Origin: Pseudopyrenochaeta lycopersici
Lineage: Eukaryota > Ascomycota > Dothideomycetes > Pleosporales > Pseudopyrenochaetaceae
Direction: 5' to 3'
DNA length: 64,000 bases
Assembly: GCA_003313425.1 (NCBI GenBank)
Contig: NHZP01000012.1
Coordinates: 1,054,001-1,118,000, forward strand
Below the pieces are notes generated by a model, which was given only the letters and a program-made list of their open reading frames with translations, ran no database searches and was not told the DNA's origin. This document shows positions 33,917-45,818 of the stretch, in pieces; the first letter of the stretch is position 1; the number at the start of each line of letters is the position of its first letter. A program made the translations under genes and the position numbers.

Positions 33917-35336
33917 ATGGCTGCCTCCGTAGCGCCACCCGCCTCCTCCACACATGAAAAGGCCACTACTGCACTCCAAGAACCGCCACCAGCGCCGACT
34001 CGGCTCACGCCTAGGCAATGGGTCCAGATCCTTAGCACCTTCATCGTCTTTTTCAACACCTGGTGAGTCGGCCTGGCACGCATCATACAGTATATGTTCT
34101 CCTGCAGACTCTACTGCTGACAAGTGTTGCAAGGGGTCTCCTTCTTACTTTTGGTGTTTTCCAAACATACTACCAACAAGTCCTTATCCCCAACAAGTCA
34201 AGCTCGGCCATATCATGGATCTCAACGACTGGTGCATTCATTGTTCTGTCGGCTGGCATCGTTACTGGCCCGCTCTACGATCACGGTTACTATGCGACGT
34301 TGCTCCTGTTCGGTACTCTGTTGCAGGTATTTGGCATGATGATGATGAGCCTTTCAACAGAGTATTATCAGCTCTTCCTTAGCCAGGCCATATGTGTTGG
34401 ACTAGGGGCTGGTATCATCTTTACCCCGAGCGTCGCAGCAGCAGCGGCGTGCCTCACCAACCCGGCTACTCGTGCAAAGGCCATGGGCTTGATGGCCTGT
34501 GGAAGCAGTATCGGTACGTACATTTGCATAAGCTACATTACACATATCACTGAGTCAAGACAGGCGGCATCATCTACCCTCTCATGTTCCGGAGCATCGT
34601 GCATTCAGCAGGCTTTCCATGGGCGGTGCGCAGCATTGCTTTCGTCGTTTTGGGCTTATACGCCTTCTCGTATCTTGCCTTAGTCAACCATCCGACGCCG
34701 CCACCCATGATCCGCCGTTTTGTCGATACATCGGCTATTACTGATGCTCCTTTCATGGTATTATGTGTTGCTTCACTTTTCAGCGCCACGGCTTACTACA
34801 TCCCGTTCCTCTACCTCCCGCTCTTGACACGAGTTCGAGTTCCATCCGTTGATCCGGACCTCATTTTCGATCTTTTGGCAATTCTAAATGGAGCGTCTGG
34901 TGTCGGTCGACTTCTTGCTGGCATCGCTGCTGCTATTTTCGGCCCCACCGAAACTATTGCTGTCTCTCTTGTCTTTGGCTCTATCCTTCTATTTTGTTGG
35001 GCTGCAGTGGCTTCAGTTGCAGGGACAATTGTATGGTCAGTCTTTTGGGGTATGGTATCAGGTGTTCTAGTTGCACTACCTGGCGCTTTTATACCACTCT
35101 TCTGCCCATCCTTGGCTTTGATTGGCACTCGATCCGGTATGTACTGGCTCTGGGTTGGGTTGGGTCTTCTCATCGGCAGCCCTATTGCAGGCGCGATTTA
35201 TGACGTCAAAACTGCCGGTTCTGACTGGTGGAAACTGCAAGTATTTGCTGGTATATTCATGATGATGGCGGCCGTTTCCACCATTTACCCTATCATGCAC
35301 TTGCACCGCAAGGCACGAGCTGCCGGTGCTAGATAG
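33917..35336 (+). CDS. MFS monocarboxylate-transporter-like permease, 432 aa
   Basis: Three exons (33917-34062, 34134-34513, 34564-35336) with introns of 71 and 50 bases give 432 residues. The cytosolic N-terminus (about 35 residues) is Pro/Ala-rich. TM1 contains ILSTFIVFFNTWGLLLTFGVFQTYY, the pattern of the fungal MCH/MCT family. Further features are SSAISWISTTGAF before TM2, GPLYDHGYY after it, and a GASGVGRLLAGI motif at the start of the second half. About 11-12 helices are seen. These carriers move monocarboxylates or related organic acids, and are often exporters or importers in metabolite clusters. The usual R-rich loop between TM6 and TM7 is short (NHPTPPPMIRRF). Substrate unknown. Confidence 0.9.
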
Positions 35337-35584
35337 GGGGATGGATGTCTCATTACGGGCAGGTCTCGTTATATATTTGTCTCTTAGATAGTCCCCAGTT
35401 TCCATTGAATAGCCAATTTTGTGCTAGATGGCCAAATCTCCAATAACGTCGCGTGCAAGTTAGCTGGATTTGTACAGCAGGGCCGTTACACCGTACCGCC
35501 GTCCTGGCCTGAACCTTGTTGCCTAAAAGCGGCATTCTACATTGATCGGATTGCCATCACACACTTCTCAACACGAAATTAACA

Positions 35585-37321
35585 ATGTTCAACTCACTTA
35601 TGCCGACTATCATTCAGTATTTTGCGAGTCAGTATGGGAGTGGGACGCTGGCTGCTGGCCTACTTGTTATCTGCATGACAATTTGCATCTGGTCTGCCAA
35701 ACAAAGGACTCGAGGAGAGCAACATTCGAGCAAGCAAACGAAGACGGAACTAATCAGAGTTTCAATAGACCGGACGCAAATTCTTAGATGCAACATTTCC
35801 CATTACCGCATATTCCCCGAACAACATGGATTCACCTACTCGTACTTGTCGGTTGGCATCCCGGTACGATTTCCGGATTCTAACTGGCTGCTCTCTATAG
35901 ACGAGTCAAATTGGTGGAGGAGAGGATGGCTACATGTCACCGCGAACGACCATTTACATCGAGGCTGCAATGGGAAAACTCTTTCCGAGAACCTAGACTC
36001 GTACTTAAAACAACAGGTTGTAGCTCAATCACCCTACTTACTACTACGAAATGCTGAGATTTTGAATAGGGCCTTGATCCATCGTCATTTCCGCATGTAT
36101 ACCTACTGACCTCACCCCGGTTTTTCAATTACAAATTCAGCCCAGCATCTTTCTGGTATATCTATAATGCAAACTTGCAGCTCAGATATGTCATTGCAGA
36201 GGTAAACAACACGTTCGACGAACGCCGAATGTACCTTTTCCCTGCGCCAGGAGTTACAGAAAACTTTACACAGACAATGGCCAAGGACTTTCACGTCTCT
36301 CCATTCAGCTCACGCAAGGGATCCTATGTGCTCACCACCACGGATCCGGCAAAGGGTGAAGACATCTCCGTCACTGTAACACTGTGCTCCTCAAAAGGTC
36401 GCCCGAAATTGGTAGCCCGCTGGTGGTCAACAGCAACTCCGATAGACCCTTCGGTGGATTCAGTTATGTCGTCACTCTGTCTACTTACTCTCTGGGGATG
36501 GACAGTTCTTGTCACATGTAAGCTATTGGAATGAATCAATTAACCACAAGTAGCTAACGAAGGTTACAGATCCCAGGATCGTGTTTCAAGCTATCCAATT
36601 GGCGCAGGTTAAGAAGCTTAGCATCTGGTATCGTCCGGAGCCACGAGAATCAGCTGTACCACGGCGTGCAACATCAAACGAAGCACTAGTCGCATCTGTA
36701 CTCATGCGCTATTTTCGTCATCTATCTGACCGCAACCCATCACATGTCAGCCTTTCTGTCCATCCTGGAATCCTCCAGCATGGATCCCCTTCGCATTCAG
36801 GGTATGACATGGCGGTTGGAGCGTCTGGGGATTCTCAACAACTGAAGCTCGAGCTAAGAATCCACACACCACAGTTCTATCGTCAGATTTTAACCTACGA
36901 AAAATCGGTGGACTACCTGCGTTATACGTTGCTTGATCCACGTGAAGAAAATCGTACGGCGTGGTCGAACGACGCAGAACATCTCATCAATTATCTGGAG
37001 ATTTCAGAACAGATGAAAGAGGAGCCTCTACCCTGTGGAAATCTTGGTGGGTTATTACGAAAACTTTTATGGGCAGTGTACAAGCGGCTCCGGACCGTGG
37101 ACCGACTGACTGGAGCTTATCCTAATCCTGGACTTCCTCGAACCCGCACCGGCCCTGTTGCATCCTGCGCTCCAACTGATCGCACATGTGAAAGGCAAAC
37201 AACGTGCTTGGATGACTTCGTGTTCAGACATTGCAACCCTTCGCTGCAGATACAGTATGTATGGGCTACTTTAAGTCTGCAGTGGAGGACCAAGATCATG
37301 GGCGCGATTGGGGGAGAGTAG
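35585..37321 (+). CDS. DUF1365 family protein with long C-terminal extension, 543 aa
   Basis: Three exons (35585-36016, 36070-36517, 36570-37321) with introns of 53 and 52 bases give 543 residues. A membrane anchor near residues 20-42 (TLAAGLLVICMTICIW) is followed by the DUF1365 domain. Its landmarks are HYRIFPEQHGFTYSYLSV, FNYKFSPASFWYIY, AEVNNTFDERRMYLF (about 183-201) and FHVSPFSS (from about 218). After the domain's closing segment (VFQAIQLAQVKKLSIWYRP) comes an extension of about 190 residues absent from bacterial members. In bacteria DUF1365 (COG3496) genes are typically adjacent to COG2907 flavoproteins and cyclopropane-fatty-acid synthases. A COG2907-like gene is present 9 kb upstream, but no synthase is visible here. 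The biochemical function of DUF1365 is not established. The first intron has a weak donor (GTTGTA), so that junction is the least certain. Confidence 0.85.
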
Positions 37322-37755
37322 GCGGCAAGTTTACCTAATGGATAACTAGTTTGGTCCTTGCATTGGAACACAGTCGTCAGCATAGCTGAATATGGCGTGT
37401 AACCTCAATCCGGCCGCCTTCATACCCTTCACCATTCAGCTGCAAGGGTCGGAGACATGCTGTACCATGTGCACCCTTGCCCTACATAGAAGCCATTGGA
37501 TGCATTCCCTCCGATAAACTCCGTATCTTATGCAATTCTCTCCCCATGTAGCAAGTATCACCGTGCTTTACGCAGTAAGGTCTATCAGAGCAGCCACACG
37601 TCCAACATGCTGCAGTCGACCGATGAAGATTGTCTCGGCCCACAATGGTATAAACCCCATGTGAGCCTTTTCTCGGTCGGTACCCAGTCACCGTTTCGAT
37701 AACCTGTGCCACTTCCTACGTAGAGCTATCCATCTCGCTGGGACTGTAGGCGAAC
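37322..37755. other. Intergenic region
   Basis: These 434 bases lie between two genes on the same strand and include the 3' region of the DUF1365 gene and the promoter of the permease. No clear regulatory motif or coding frame was identified. Confidence 0.45.
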
Positions 37756-39438
37756 ATGGCTACGAAAGGGTTCGAAGGCTCCCCAATCCAGACTGTGGAA
37801 AAAGAGCCTTCACATGATGATGGTAGAAGCACGTCACTTGTCCAAGAAGATATCGACCATGATGAAGTGTATTCGTACCAAGAGCAACGAAGAATTATAC
37901 GCCGCATGTAAGTGCGCACCTTCCCGACACATGATGGTTTCTTCCGCACATGTGACTAGCACCCTTATCGATATCTATGCGACCACTGACCATGATTACA
38001 GTGACCTTCGGGTAGTATCAATGCTGGCGATACTTTATATTATCTCACTTATGGATCGCCTAAACCTCTCCACAGCCAGCATTGCGGGTCTCAATCAAGA
38101 ACTCCAACTCCAGGTTGGCACGCGCTATTCGGTCATCATTCTCACCTTCTTTGCAGCCTACACTGTGTTCCAGCCGTTAGGCACAATTCTCACTCGGAAA
38201 CTTGGCCCCAGGGTGTTTCTAAGCTCGATCACCTTGGCATGGGGCATCGTCATGATTGGGAATGGATTTTTGCATTCCTGGCAGGCACTTGCAGGCCTTC
38301 GCGTCTTGATTGGGTGAGTTATAAAAAGAATTCAAGTACATGATGGCAAATGCTTAGATGCTGACGTTCGCAACAAGCGTTCTTGAGGCTGGGTTCTTTC
38401 CCGGAGCCGTCTATTTGCTGAGCACTTGGTACACACGTTACGAGATGCAGAAGCGGTATACAGTCTTCTACGGCGTCGGCTGCGTATCCACAGCCTTCTG
38501 CGGCATCCTCGCTTACGGCCTAGCCCAGATGAAAGGAGTGGCAGGGCTAAGCGGATGGAGATGGATCTTCATCATCGAAGGTATCATCTCCTGCCTGTGT
38601 GCGCTGGCTGGGTACATTTTCCTAGTCGGTTTTCCTGACGACGCACAAAAATCTTTCAAATTCTTGACCGAGCAAGAACGTGATTTCGTGATTCGCCGCG
38701 TCAATCGTGACCGAGGGGATGCTACCACTGAGCCTTTCTCCATTACTGCATTCCTGAAGCCTGCGAAGGACTTCAAGATTTGGGTTTTCGCTTTTATGTT
38801 CTTTTGCGTCACAACGGTCGGTTATTCGATCAATTACTTTCTCCCAATCATCTTGCTTGGCATGGGTAAGGCTACCTTGATCGTCGCTTTTCAACGAGTA
38901 GTGCTAACTTGCTGCAGGATTCAACGTTCCCCAAGCGCAATGTCTCGTTGCCCCCCCTTGGGTGTTCACAGGTATCTACATGTACGTCCAAGCCTGGTAC
39001 AGCGATCGCTACCGCTTACGCGCACCTTTCATCGCATTCAATGCTGTTCTGGCCCTTATTGGGCTCTCAATTATGGGCTTCCACAAAAATAATCCTACGC
39101 GTTACTTTGGCACTTTCCTCGTCATCGCCGGTGCTAGCGGCAACACACCACCAGTGTTGACGTATCAAGCGAACAACATTCGTGGCCAATGGAAACGAGC
39201 TTTTTCTAGCGCCATTGTGGTTGGCTTTGGCGGTATTGGAGGCATCGCAGGAGCCTTGGTATTCCGAAGTCAAGATCAGCCGAGATATCTTCCAGGCATG
39301 TATGCCGCGATCGCTTGCAACTGTTGCATCTTGCTTTGCGTGGCTGGATTGTCGGTCTGGTTTTGGATCAACAACAAAAAGACAAAACAAGGTATTTTGG
39401 TTCTAGAGGAATTAGAAGGTTTCTTATACACCTACTAG
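37756..39438 (+). CDS. MFS permease of the Dal5/allantoate (ACS) family, 490 aa
   Basis: Four exons (37756-37907, 38002-38313, 38378-38865, 38918-39438) with introns of 94, 64 and 52 bases encode 490 residues. Family landmarks are the acidic-basic N-terminus ending EQRRIIRRI, TM1 with LYIISLMDRLNLSTA, the TM4-5 string VLEAGFFPGAVYLLSTWYTRYE, SGWRWIFIIEGI, and the second-half motif GNTPPVLTYQANNIRGQWKRA. These are hallmarks of fungal anion:cation symporters that take up nicotinate, allantoate, pantothenate or other organic anions. About 12 membrane helices are predicted by eye. The gene ends at the border of an AT-rich patch. It may serve the neighbouring cluster as an uptake or export system, but substrate and role are inference. 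Confidence 0.92.
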
Positions 39439-39780
39439 AGCAAGCCTACTAAGCCTGTTCTTCTCTGTATAAAGTAGACCATAGTTGTATATTCTCAAGT
39501 AAGAACTATATCTTATATAGTAGCCTAAAGCACAAGCTATCATTAAGCTTTTCTTAAGAGTAAGTAGTTATTATATGATTAGCTTATTGTCTAAACACTA
39601 TCGATAATAGTATATTTTAGAAAAGTCATAGTGGAGCAAGTAGTTTATCTATATAGGCAGCTTACTTACTAGGAAAATATGTAGTATAGAGAGTTAGGGT
39701 ATCTGTTTAAAAGGATAGAAGGCAGTGGGTATATCCATTACGTTTAATATCACGTTTAGGTTGGCTACTATGCACTAGCC
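39439..39780. repeat. AT-rich RIP-like relic
   Basis: This patch is dense in TA, AG and CT dinucleotides, poor in CA/TG, and riddled with stops in all six frames. That is the expected result of repeat-induced point mutation acting on a former repeat. No terminal repeats or coding remnant can be recognised. It begins right after the permease stop codon. The RIP origin is inferred from composition only. Confidence 0.4.
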
Positions 39781-42700
39781 ACCGCCACAAGAAAGCCTGA
39801 CTCCACAGCCATGACCCTCATATCGTTCCGTATCTCACTCTTGCGCGATACAACCAGCATTGAAGTCTATTGTCGGCAGGAGTCACATCTACGTCGAATG
39901 CGAACGAAGGCGCTAAAGTGCAGAAAAGTGCAGCAGCCGCATTCACTGCGGCTGACGAGCGAAATTACGAACAATGACTGATATACATCAAGATATGAGC
40001 TCGATGCTCGCTGTTTCATCTTGTTCGCATAGGCACGGCAGCCCATTGATTTCTTCGATTGTTCAACTGGCATTCAAGAAATTAAATGGCCCTCCTTTCA
40101 CTCTGCAACCACGCTGCTTCTTCGTTCGCTACACCGGGTTGACCGCGACGCCATGCATGCATACGACAATGGCGGCGAGAACGAACTCCTCGTATCCGTC
40201 ATTCCCACCACACATTCTACACCGCTGCAATATTGCTTCTTGCTACGATCGTGATATACGCTTTTGGCTTCAGTCATTCTCGCTCGCCGTAACGACCGCC
40301 GCTCCTACCTCTGTCACGGATAATTGGACGCACACATTGCCGCTAGGCGCTATTGATCTCTCCTCAGGTGGATATGATGGACGAGCTCAGGTGGTTCACA
40401 TATCGGGGGGCCAGAAGGAGATCGCAGGTGTTTGAGGATGGAACTGGCTCAAGTTGTGAATACTGTTGAGTTATAGTCGACAAGGTTCCTAGTAGTAATA
40501 CTGAATGATACTGCCTGGGCCCGTATCTGTGTCGCGGTACATCACGCATCTATTGCATTGCTCGCCAAATCAGCTCCTCCTCCTGCTTGTCCTCGCACCT
40601 TTCCGTACCAGGGGTCGACGATACTTGAGCTTTGAACCCAGCTCGAACGCCCGCGACGATCATCCATGTCACACATCAAACTACATGCGCACTCGCTAGA
40701 ATACTAAGCTGACCATACTTGGAGTCTAGCAATGCAAGAAACAAATGCAGCCACGAAGAGAAGACTATTCCCTTCATGTTGGAGTTGGACTAGAGTTCGC
40801 CATCGGATGGCTTAATACTCCCGCAGTTACTACCAGTGACTGTGTATGCCCTCGACACAGAAGCCATGCTGAGCTGATTTCCTATGCGTCCTCACCGTTT
40901 GCTCAAGCATACATTCGTCATAGCTACACGCGACATGTCGCTTGCCATATATCCTGATAAGTTTATCTTCATCGCCGCGACTCCCTATCACGCACTTTTT
41001 AGACTCCTTTATTGGATCCCAATATCGACTGAACAGCCCCGAATCTCAACTGCGGCGCACCGATAAATGCATGGTCGGGGATATGATTACATTCGCGGGC
41101 TTACTCCAAGCCTGCTCCGCCACAGGCTCTGGAAGACGCTGCTTGTCACGACAACAACATTGAGACTGTATACATATATTCCAGCGTTTTCGCATCTAGT
41201 TCTGTTCAACCATTCCCGCCCCAATGTCTCATGTCGCAAAGTTCTATTCCTTCCTTGTAACATCATGCTCTTGATCTTGCAATTCGGATCCGATTTAACA
41301 ACATATCGGCGTATTCGGAGAAATCGTCAAGCACATTCTTCAGTGCTGGTGGATAGAAATCTGTATATGGTCAGAAAACAGTCTGGACGTCTCGAAAGGG
41401 GTTGCCACAATCGATGATGACTCGTGAGCTTCGTTCGAAAGGTGCTGAGACATCGCAATCGATCAACGACTGACTGAATGCCGCCGCATCCCATGTCTCG
41501 CTTTACCACTATTTCCGGCGCATGCTCTGCATGTAACGCATGCCATCAGTTAGCCTGAGCTTGCATAGCTGGACCGCGATCGACCCGTCATCGATAGCAG
41601 GTCACAGCTACCTATGTAACCTGTTATTCAAATTCAATGTGCTGACACCTCATAGTGTGATGCCGTGGCAAAGCAGCACTTGTACGTGTGCTTGTGCTTG
41701 TGAAAGTAGTGTCCCATTTCAAAGGTCGCTTATCGAATCAGGCCCTGATATCTCAGGTTAGCGGAGGGGCTTATGTGAAGGATGTTTTCTACATGTGCAC
41801 GAACCAGCAAAGAATCGGACACCACTTGAATCACTGCATTCCTCAATCTCTACGTCAGCTAGAAGATCTCAATGAGAAGACAATATGTAGGCTGCCAGCT
41901 AATGGGGTCGTGCTAAGCTTAACCCTTATTGCACCACTGGTGATAGCTGTGTCATCCATGATCAGTGCCATCAGAAAAGATGAGGCTCCAACAGGGCGTA
42001 ATCATAATCTTGAGGTTACAACTTCGAAAACAGAAAGAGCCTCTGCGTAACCCAAGCCTGGTTCACCCAACATGATAAGCAAACCCCTATTCTGGTACAA
42101 ACTCAGATACTCTGTGAATTTTGGCTTTTCATATTGATAATCAAAATGCAGTAAACTAAATGGTGGTCTCAGAGTCTTACGCTATGCGCTCAAGAAGCTG
42201 CCTAACTAGATGCTTGCGGGCGATCCAAGTTGGCAGGAGCCTTCCTGTCGACGCACGCTCATCACTGACCATCTGGCAACCTCAGTACCTGCCTTTTGAA
42301 GGTTCCTGCCGCGCATCGAACAACCAGGCACATTAAAGTACCAGCTGTGATGTCACAGGCAAAACAATGCTTTGAGTACTCATCATCGGTTGCCTTGCCT
42401 CTGCCCGCTTAGTGTAGCATTTGTACTGAATTATCCCTCGTTTCCCCATCAAAGTATATATGCGGTAGAAGTGTGCAGGTGCGTCTATCCGCTTTCGACA
42501 CCGAGCCCCGGTTCGAAATTGATTCTAGTCACGGTCAGTACTTTCTTTATGTTCTGGACCATACCAACAAAGATGACTTAATCAAAGGATCGCTAAGCGC
42601 AATAAATCTGCGAAGCTTTTCTCCCCTCACCCCAAATTTCCCTCTCCTTTCCATTCCATCCTTGCACAGAATTCCAGTGGGCTCTTTGCAAGAAAAGCTA

Positions 42701-44194
42701 TGATTAAAACACAATATATCTGATGGATACTCCCCCTCGAAGGTGTGCGAAGTGAAGCAAGAAAAGCAGCTAACAGAACTTGACAGTCCACGTAAATACT
42801 TTTTTTGCTCCTGTGTAACTTGGGTCTGGGGAGTTGAAGATACCATCAGTCGAAGGACCGCTGAGCGCGAATAAAAGTCTGCGAAGCGTCAGCCCCGTAT
42901 CCTTTATATATTCTTTTCGTCTTTCTGGCTTGGCTAAAGCGAACCAAAGTTGTAGCAAATCCGCCGATGAGTCAAAAGGTGTCCATGGTTCTTGGGAGTC
43001 AGGGCAATCCAAGATGAGCTCATTGGATGAAACATGCCCAATCAATTTATTGAGCCAATATCTTGCCCGTTGGGTTAGGAGGGATTTAGGGGGTTCATCC
43101 AGTTGTGCATTGACTTTTGGGATACTAAAGCTTGTTATTTGTTGCTCTCGTTTGGACTGAGGCACTGTGATGGAGTAGCACGCATAGTGGCATGATCGTC
43201 ATTTTGCCCTCGATTAGATTTACGACGTAGTTGATTGCTACAACCAGACCCAGCAGCGTCATCGAATATAACAACGCCCGACAATACTTTGCCGCCATAG
43301 GCTCAATGGCCATGAGATAACACTATCCCCTACGATCTGTTGCTGTATCCCCTCGCGGCTCAGCATGTCTACGTAGATGAGGAGATCTGGGTCGCGGTGT
43401 TTGCGCCCACCACAAGAACGCAATATGCCATTCTTCCATTACATACCCGGCTCCCTCTAATAACGCCAAAGAATCGTCCAGGAGTCATGACTAAGGGCCT
43501 GTCTCAGCAAGCCAGCAATATGAAAACTCTTTGTTCCTCTCAACAAAGCATGTTTTACACCCAGATGGAGCAGCAAAGGTCACAAGGCATACAGCGTTCT
43601 CGAATACGGCTGATCCAACGCAGCATAAGATCCCCACATCAGACCCTTCGTCGCTTGCGATCCCAGCTCTGGGAAGCCAAGCTTATCATGCTGCACTGCC
43701 ACCTACCTCCGGATGGATTAGACGCAAATTAGTTTGTTACAATTGGAGCTCAGGGTCGGGTATGGAAATGGATTTTGGTTAGGGCACTTTTTGGGTAAGT
43801 CGGCTTATGCGGGTTTTCCGAACAAATTTTCTGAACCATGGCTGACCGCTTTCCAAAACGCGTTGTTCAAACCAGTCGATGCAAGTTCTATGTCCATCCA
43901 GATGAAGCTCCATAGGTCGAAGTCCTCATTCTATTGCTGCTAAGCTTCATCTCCGCGACGCCTCATTCCGAATCCAGATTCCAGGCCGTTTAATGCTTTG
44001 ACAGTAGCTGAGTGCCTTAAGGGCTCAAAATATGGATTCAATGTTTAAAAGAACCCCGCTAGAACTTGGCCCGCATATTTTTTGATATATTTTTTCAGTT
44101 TTTGGTTTGTTTCTTCACTTTTCATAGTGCCATTTTGTATTCTATCATATATCAATCATAGCGTGCCATGCTTGTTCCAGGACCATATGAGTAC
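39781..44194. other. Gene-poor interval
   Basis: About 4.4 kb with no gene I can support. The longest frames are 39974-40435 (+, 153 codons), 41688-42050 (+, 120 codons) and 42770-43165 (-, 131 codons). None shows a known domain, though the last reads like natural protein and could be an exon of a lost gene. A short imperfect duplication lies inside the interval (see separate entry). The mixture of fairly balanced composition and scattered stops suggests eroded gene or repeat sequence. Confidence 0.4.
42582..42887. repeat. Short diverged direct duplication
   Basis: Bases 42582-42616 and 42850-42887 are similar copies, both running from TC(A/G)AAGGA to CTGCGAAGC, with three substitutions and three single-base length differences. 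On the minus strand both translate to related strings (LRRFIAL and LRRLLFAL), so this may be a duplicated piece of a former exon. The copies are 268 bases apart. Confidence 0.5.
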
Positions 44195-45818
44195 TCATTT
44201 ACTGAATACACTTTGACCCGGTAGCTCGCATGGTGCACATTCTAGATGCCCCTTCGTATTTCCCTCCATTTCGCGCCCCTGCTCCCCTTGCAATTCGAGA
44301 ATATCGCGGCTCATAATCTCTCCATACAATTTTTCGCACTCCGGCAATTCTGTGAACTGTGAATCTATCGGATCATGACACTCGTTGGCCTTTTCCGAAG
44401 TTTCGTGGTTCTCGACTTCCAGGGCATTCTTTCTTCGTTGCGAAACGATGACGATCATGACGCATATACCTAAAAATACAACTGCGCTTAATACAATTCC
44501 AACTATTTGGCCAGTTTTCAAGCCCTCTTTGGCAATAATCTTCGCATCTTTTGAATAAATTGGAATAATATTTTGCTCATTCGATGGAGGAAACAAGGCT
44601 TGATGAACGGAGAAATTTCCCCTTTCGTAATCAACAACAATATATGCTTCTTGCATAAAGACCCGACCAAGCGTATACTGTGATTCGTTTGCACGCCTAA
44701 TAGGGAAATATCTGGTCGCATTGTGATATAGTGGGTGAGAGGCCTCCAGATCGAATGCGGCATATGGTAAGACGATGTTGACTCGCTCAACAGGATTAGC
44801 GGAAGCACCTATCCCGATTGTAACTAGAGGGTTACGCGCACGAAGATTACTGTGAGTATCGTCATCTACCAGATAAAGGTCCGTTGAATTGTCGTAGCGG
44901 AGGCCAAATGCTGATGCAAAGCGATCGCATGTATCGCGTGGTAGCCAGAGGTGTGGGACAGTGAAGTCAAGATGTACATAGATAGAATCTTCGAGAAGAC
45001 TCATTGACCCGTTCAAAGCGTTGGATGCGGAGATGCGATGTATTTTCAGACTTGTTGGCTGGCTGTCGTCGCTGTCAAACGGGAAAGAGATGCGATTTGG
45101 TACCAAACGAGTCTCATCGTAGCCGCCTAGAGTAAGGCTGCCAAATACCTTTGGCGATTCTGAAACTTATTAGAAAGACATTATATAGATATTTCAAGTC
45201 TTTCTTACGATAGTATGCGCCTGCGGTGTAGCCGTAAGATATGCTGGGAATGATCTGCTCAGATTTCAGAGTGGAAATATATGAAGGTTGTGGATAGTCG
45301 AAATCGCTGAAGTTTGCAGCTTTTGGACTCAGCCCGAACAACCCGAGGTAGAAGGCCTTCTTGGAGATGCCGCCAACCACTTGTCTCTTCAAGGTTGGTC
45401 CACCGGAATGCTGTAGCATCAATCCAACATTGTCGAGCCCGTATGATGCATTCGCTGCGTAACCTAATTGTGTTTCTAACTCAAGTCCGTAAATACCGAT
45501 TTCGCTCCAAGTCGAGGACGCATTGGACTGAAATCCTGGGCTGTAGTGACTGTTGAAGTCAAATACACCTCGGCGACTGCCACAATCATCTGGATATGCG
45601 TTGCTGCCAGAGCAACCTTGGACATGAGGTATAATCACTTCTCCAGTTTTGGATGCCGGAAGAACCCGAAAATTTTGCTCAGGTGTACCGACGCGTATTA
45701 TAAATGTACTCCATCGTCCATCATTCCCGTCCCACTGTTGAGAAGGTGCAAAACTGAGTGGTTTAGGCGTAGAAGATTTGGTGAATAACATGGTTTTCGA
45801 GTGATGAGAAAGGATCAT
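44195..45818 (-). CDS. Membrane-anchored pepsin-like (A1) protein, probably non-catalytic, 524 aa
   Basis: Two exons (45818-45209, 45159-44195) across a 49-base intron give 524 residues. The first part resembles the N-lobe of fungal A1-like proteins (WDGNDGRWSTFIIRVGTPEQNFRVLP, a paired-cysteine loop, then SSTWSEIGIYGLELE). The C-lobe follows (PKVFGSLTLGGYDETRLV, then a region with FMQEAYIVVDYERGNFSV). The first catalytic Asp-Thr-Gly is replaced by PASKTGE, and no second DSG/DTG is visible at EDSIYVHLDFTVPHLWLP, so peptidase activity is unlikely. One membrane helix (GQIVGIVLSAVVFLGICVMI) precedes an acidic cytosolic tail of about 75 residues. The chosen ATG gives no obvious signal peptide, which is odd for a protein of this topology; an upstream leader exon may be missing or lost. 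Several N-glycosylation sequons are present. Confidence 0.8.

Noticed and set aside
39974..40435. 153-codon plus-strand frame
   Set aside because: Longest frame in its interval, but no familiar motif; the other frames read similarly well for short stretches, so coding cannot be claimed.
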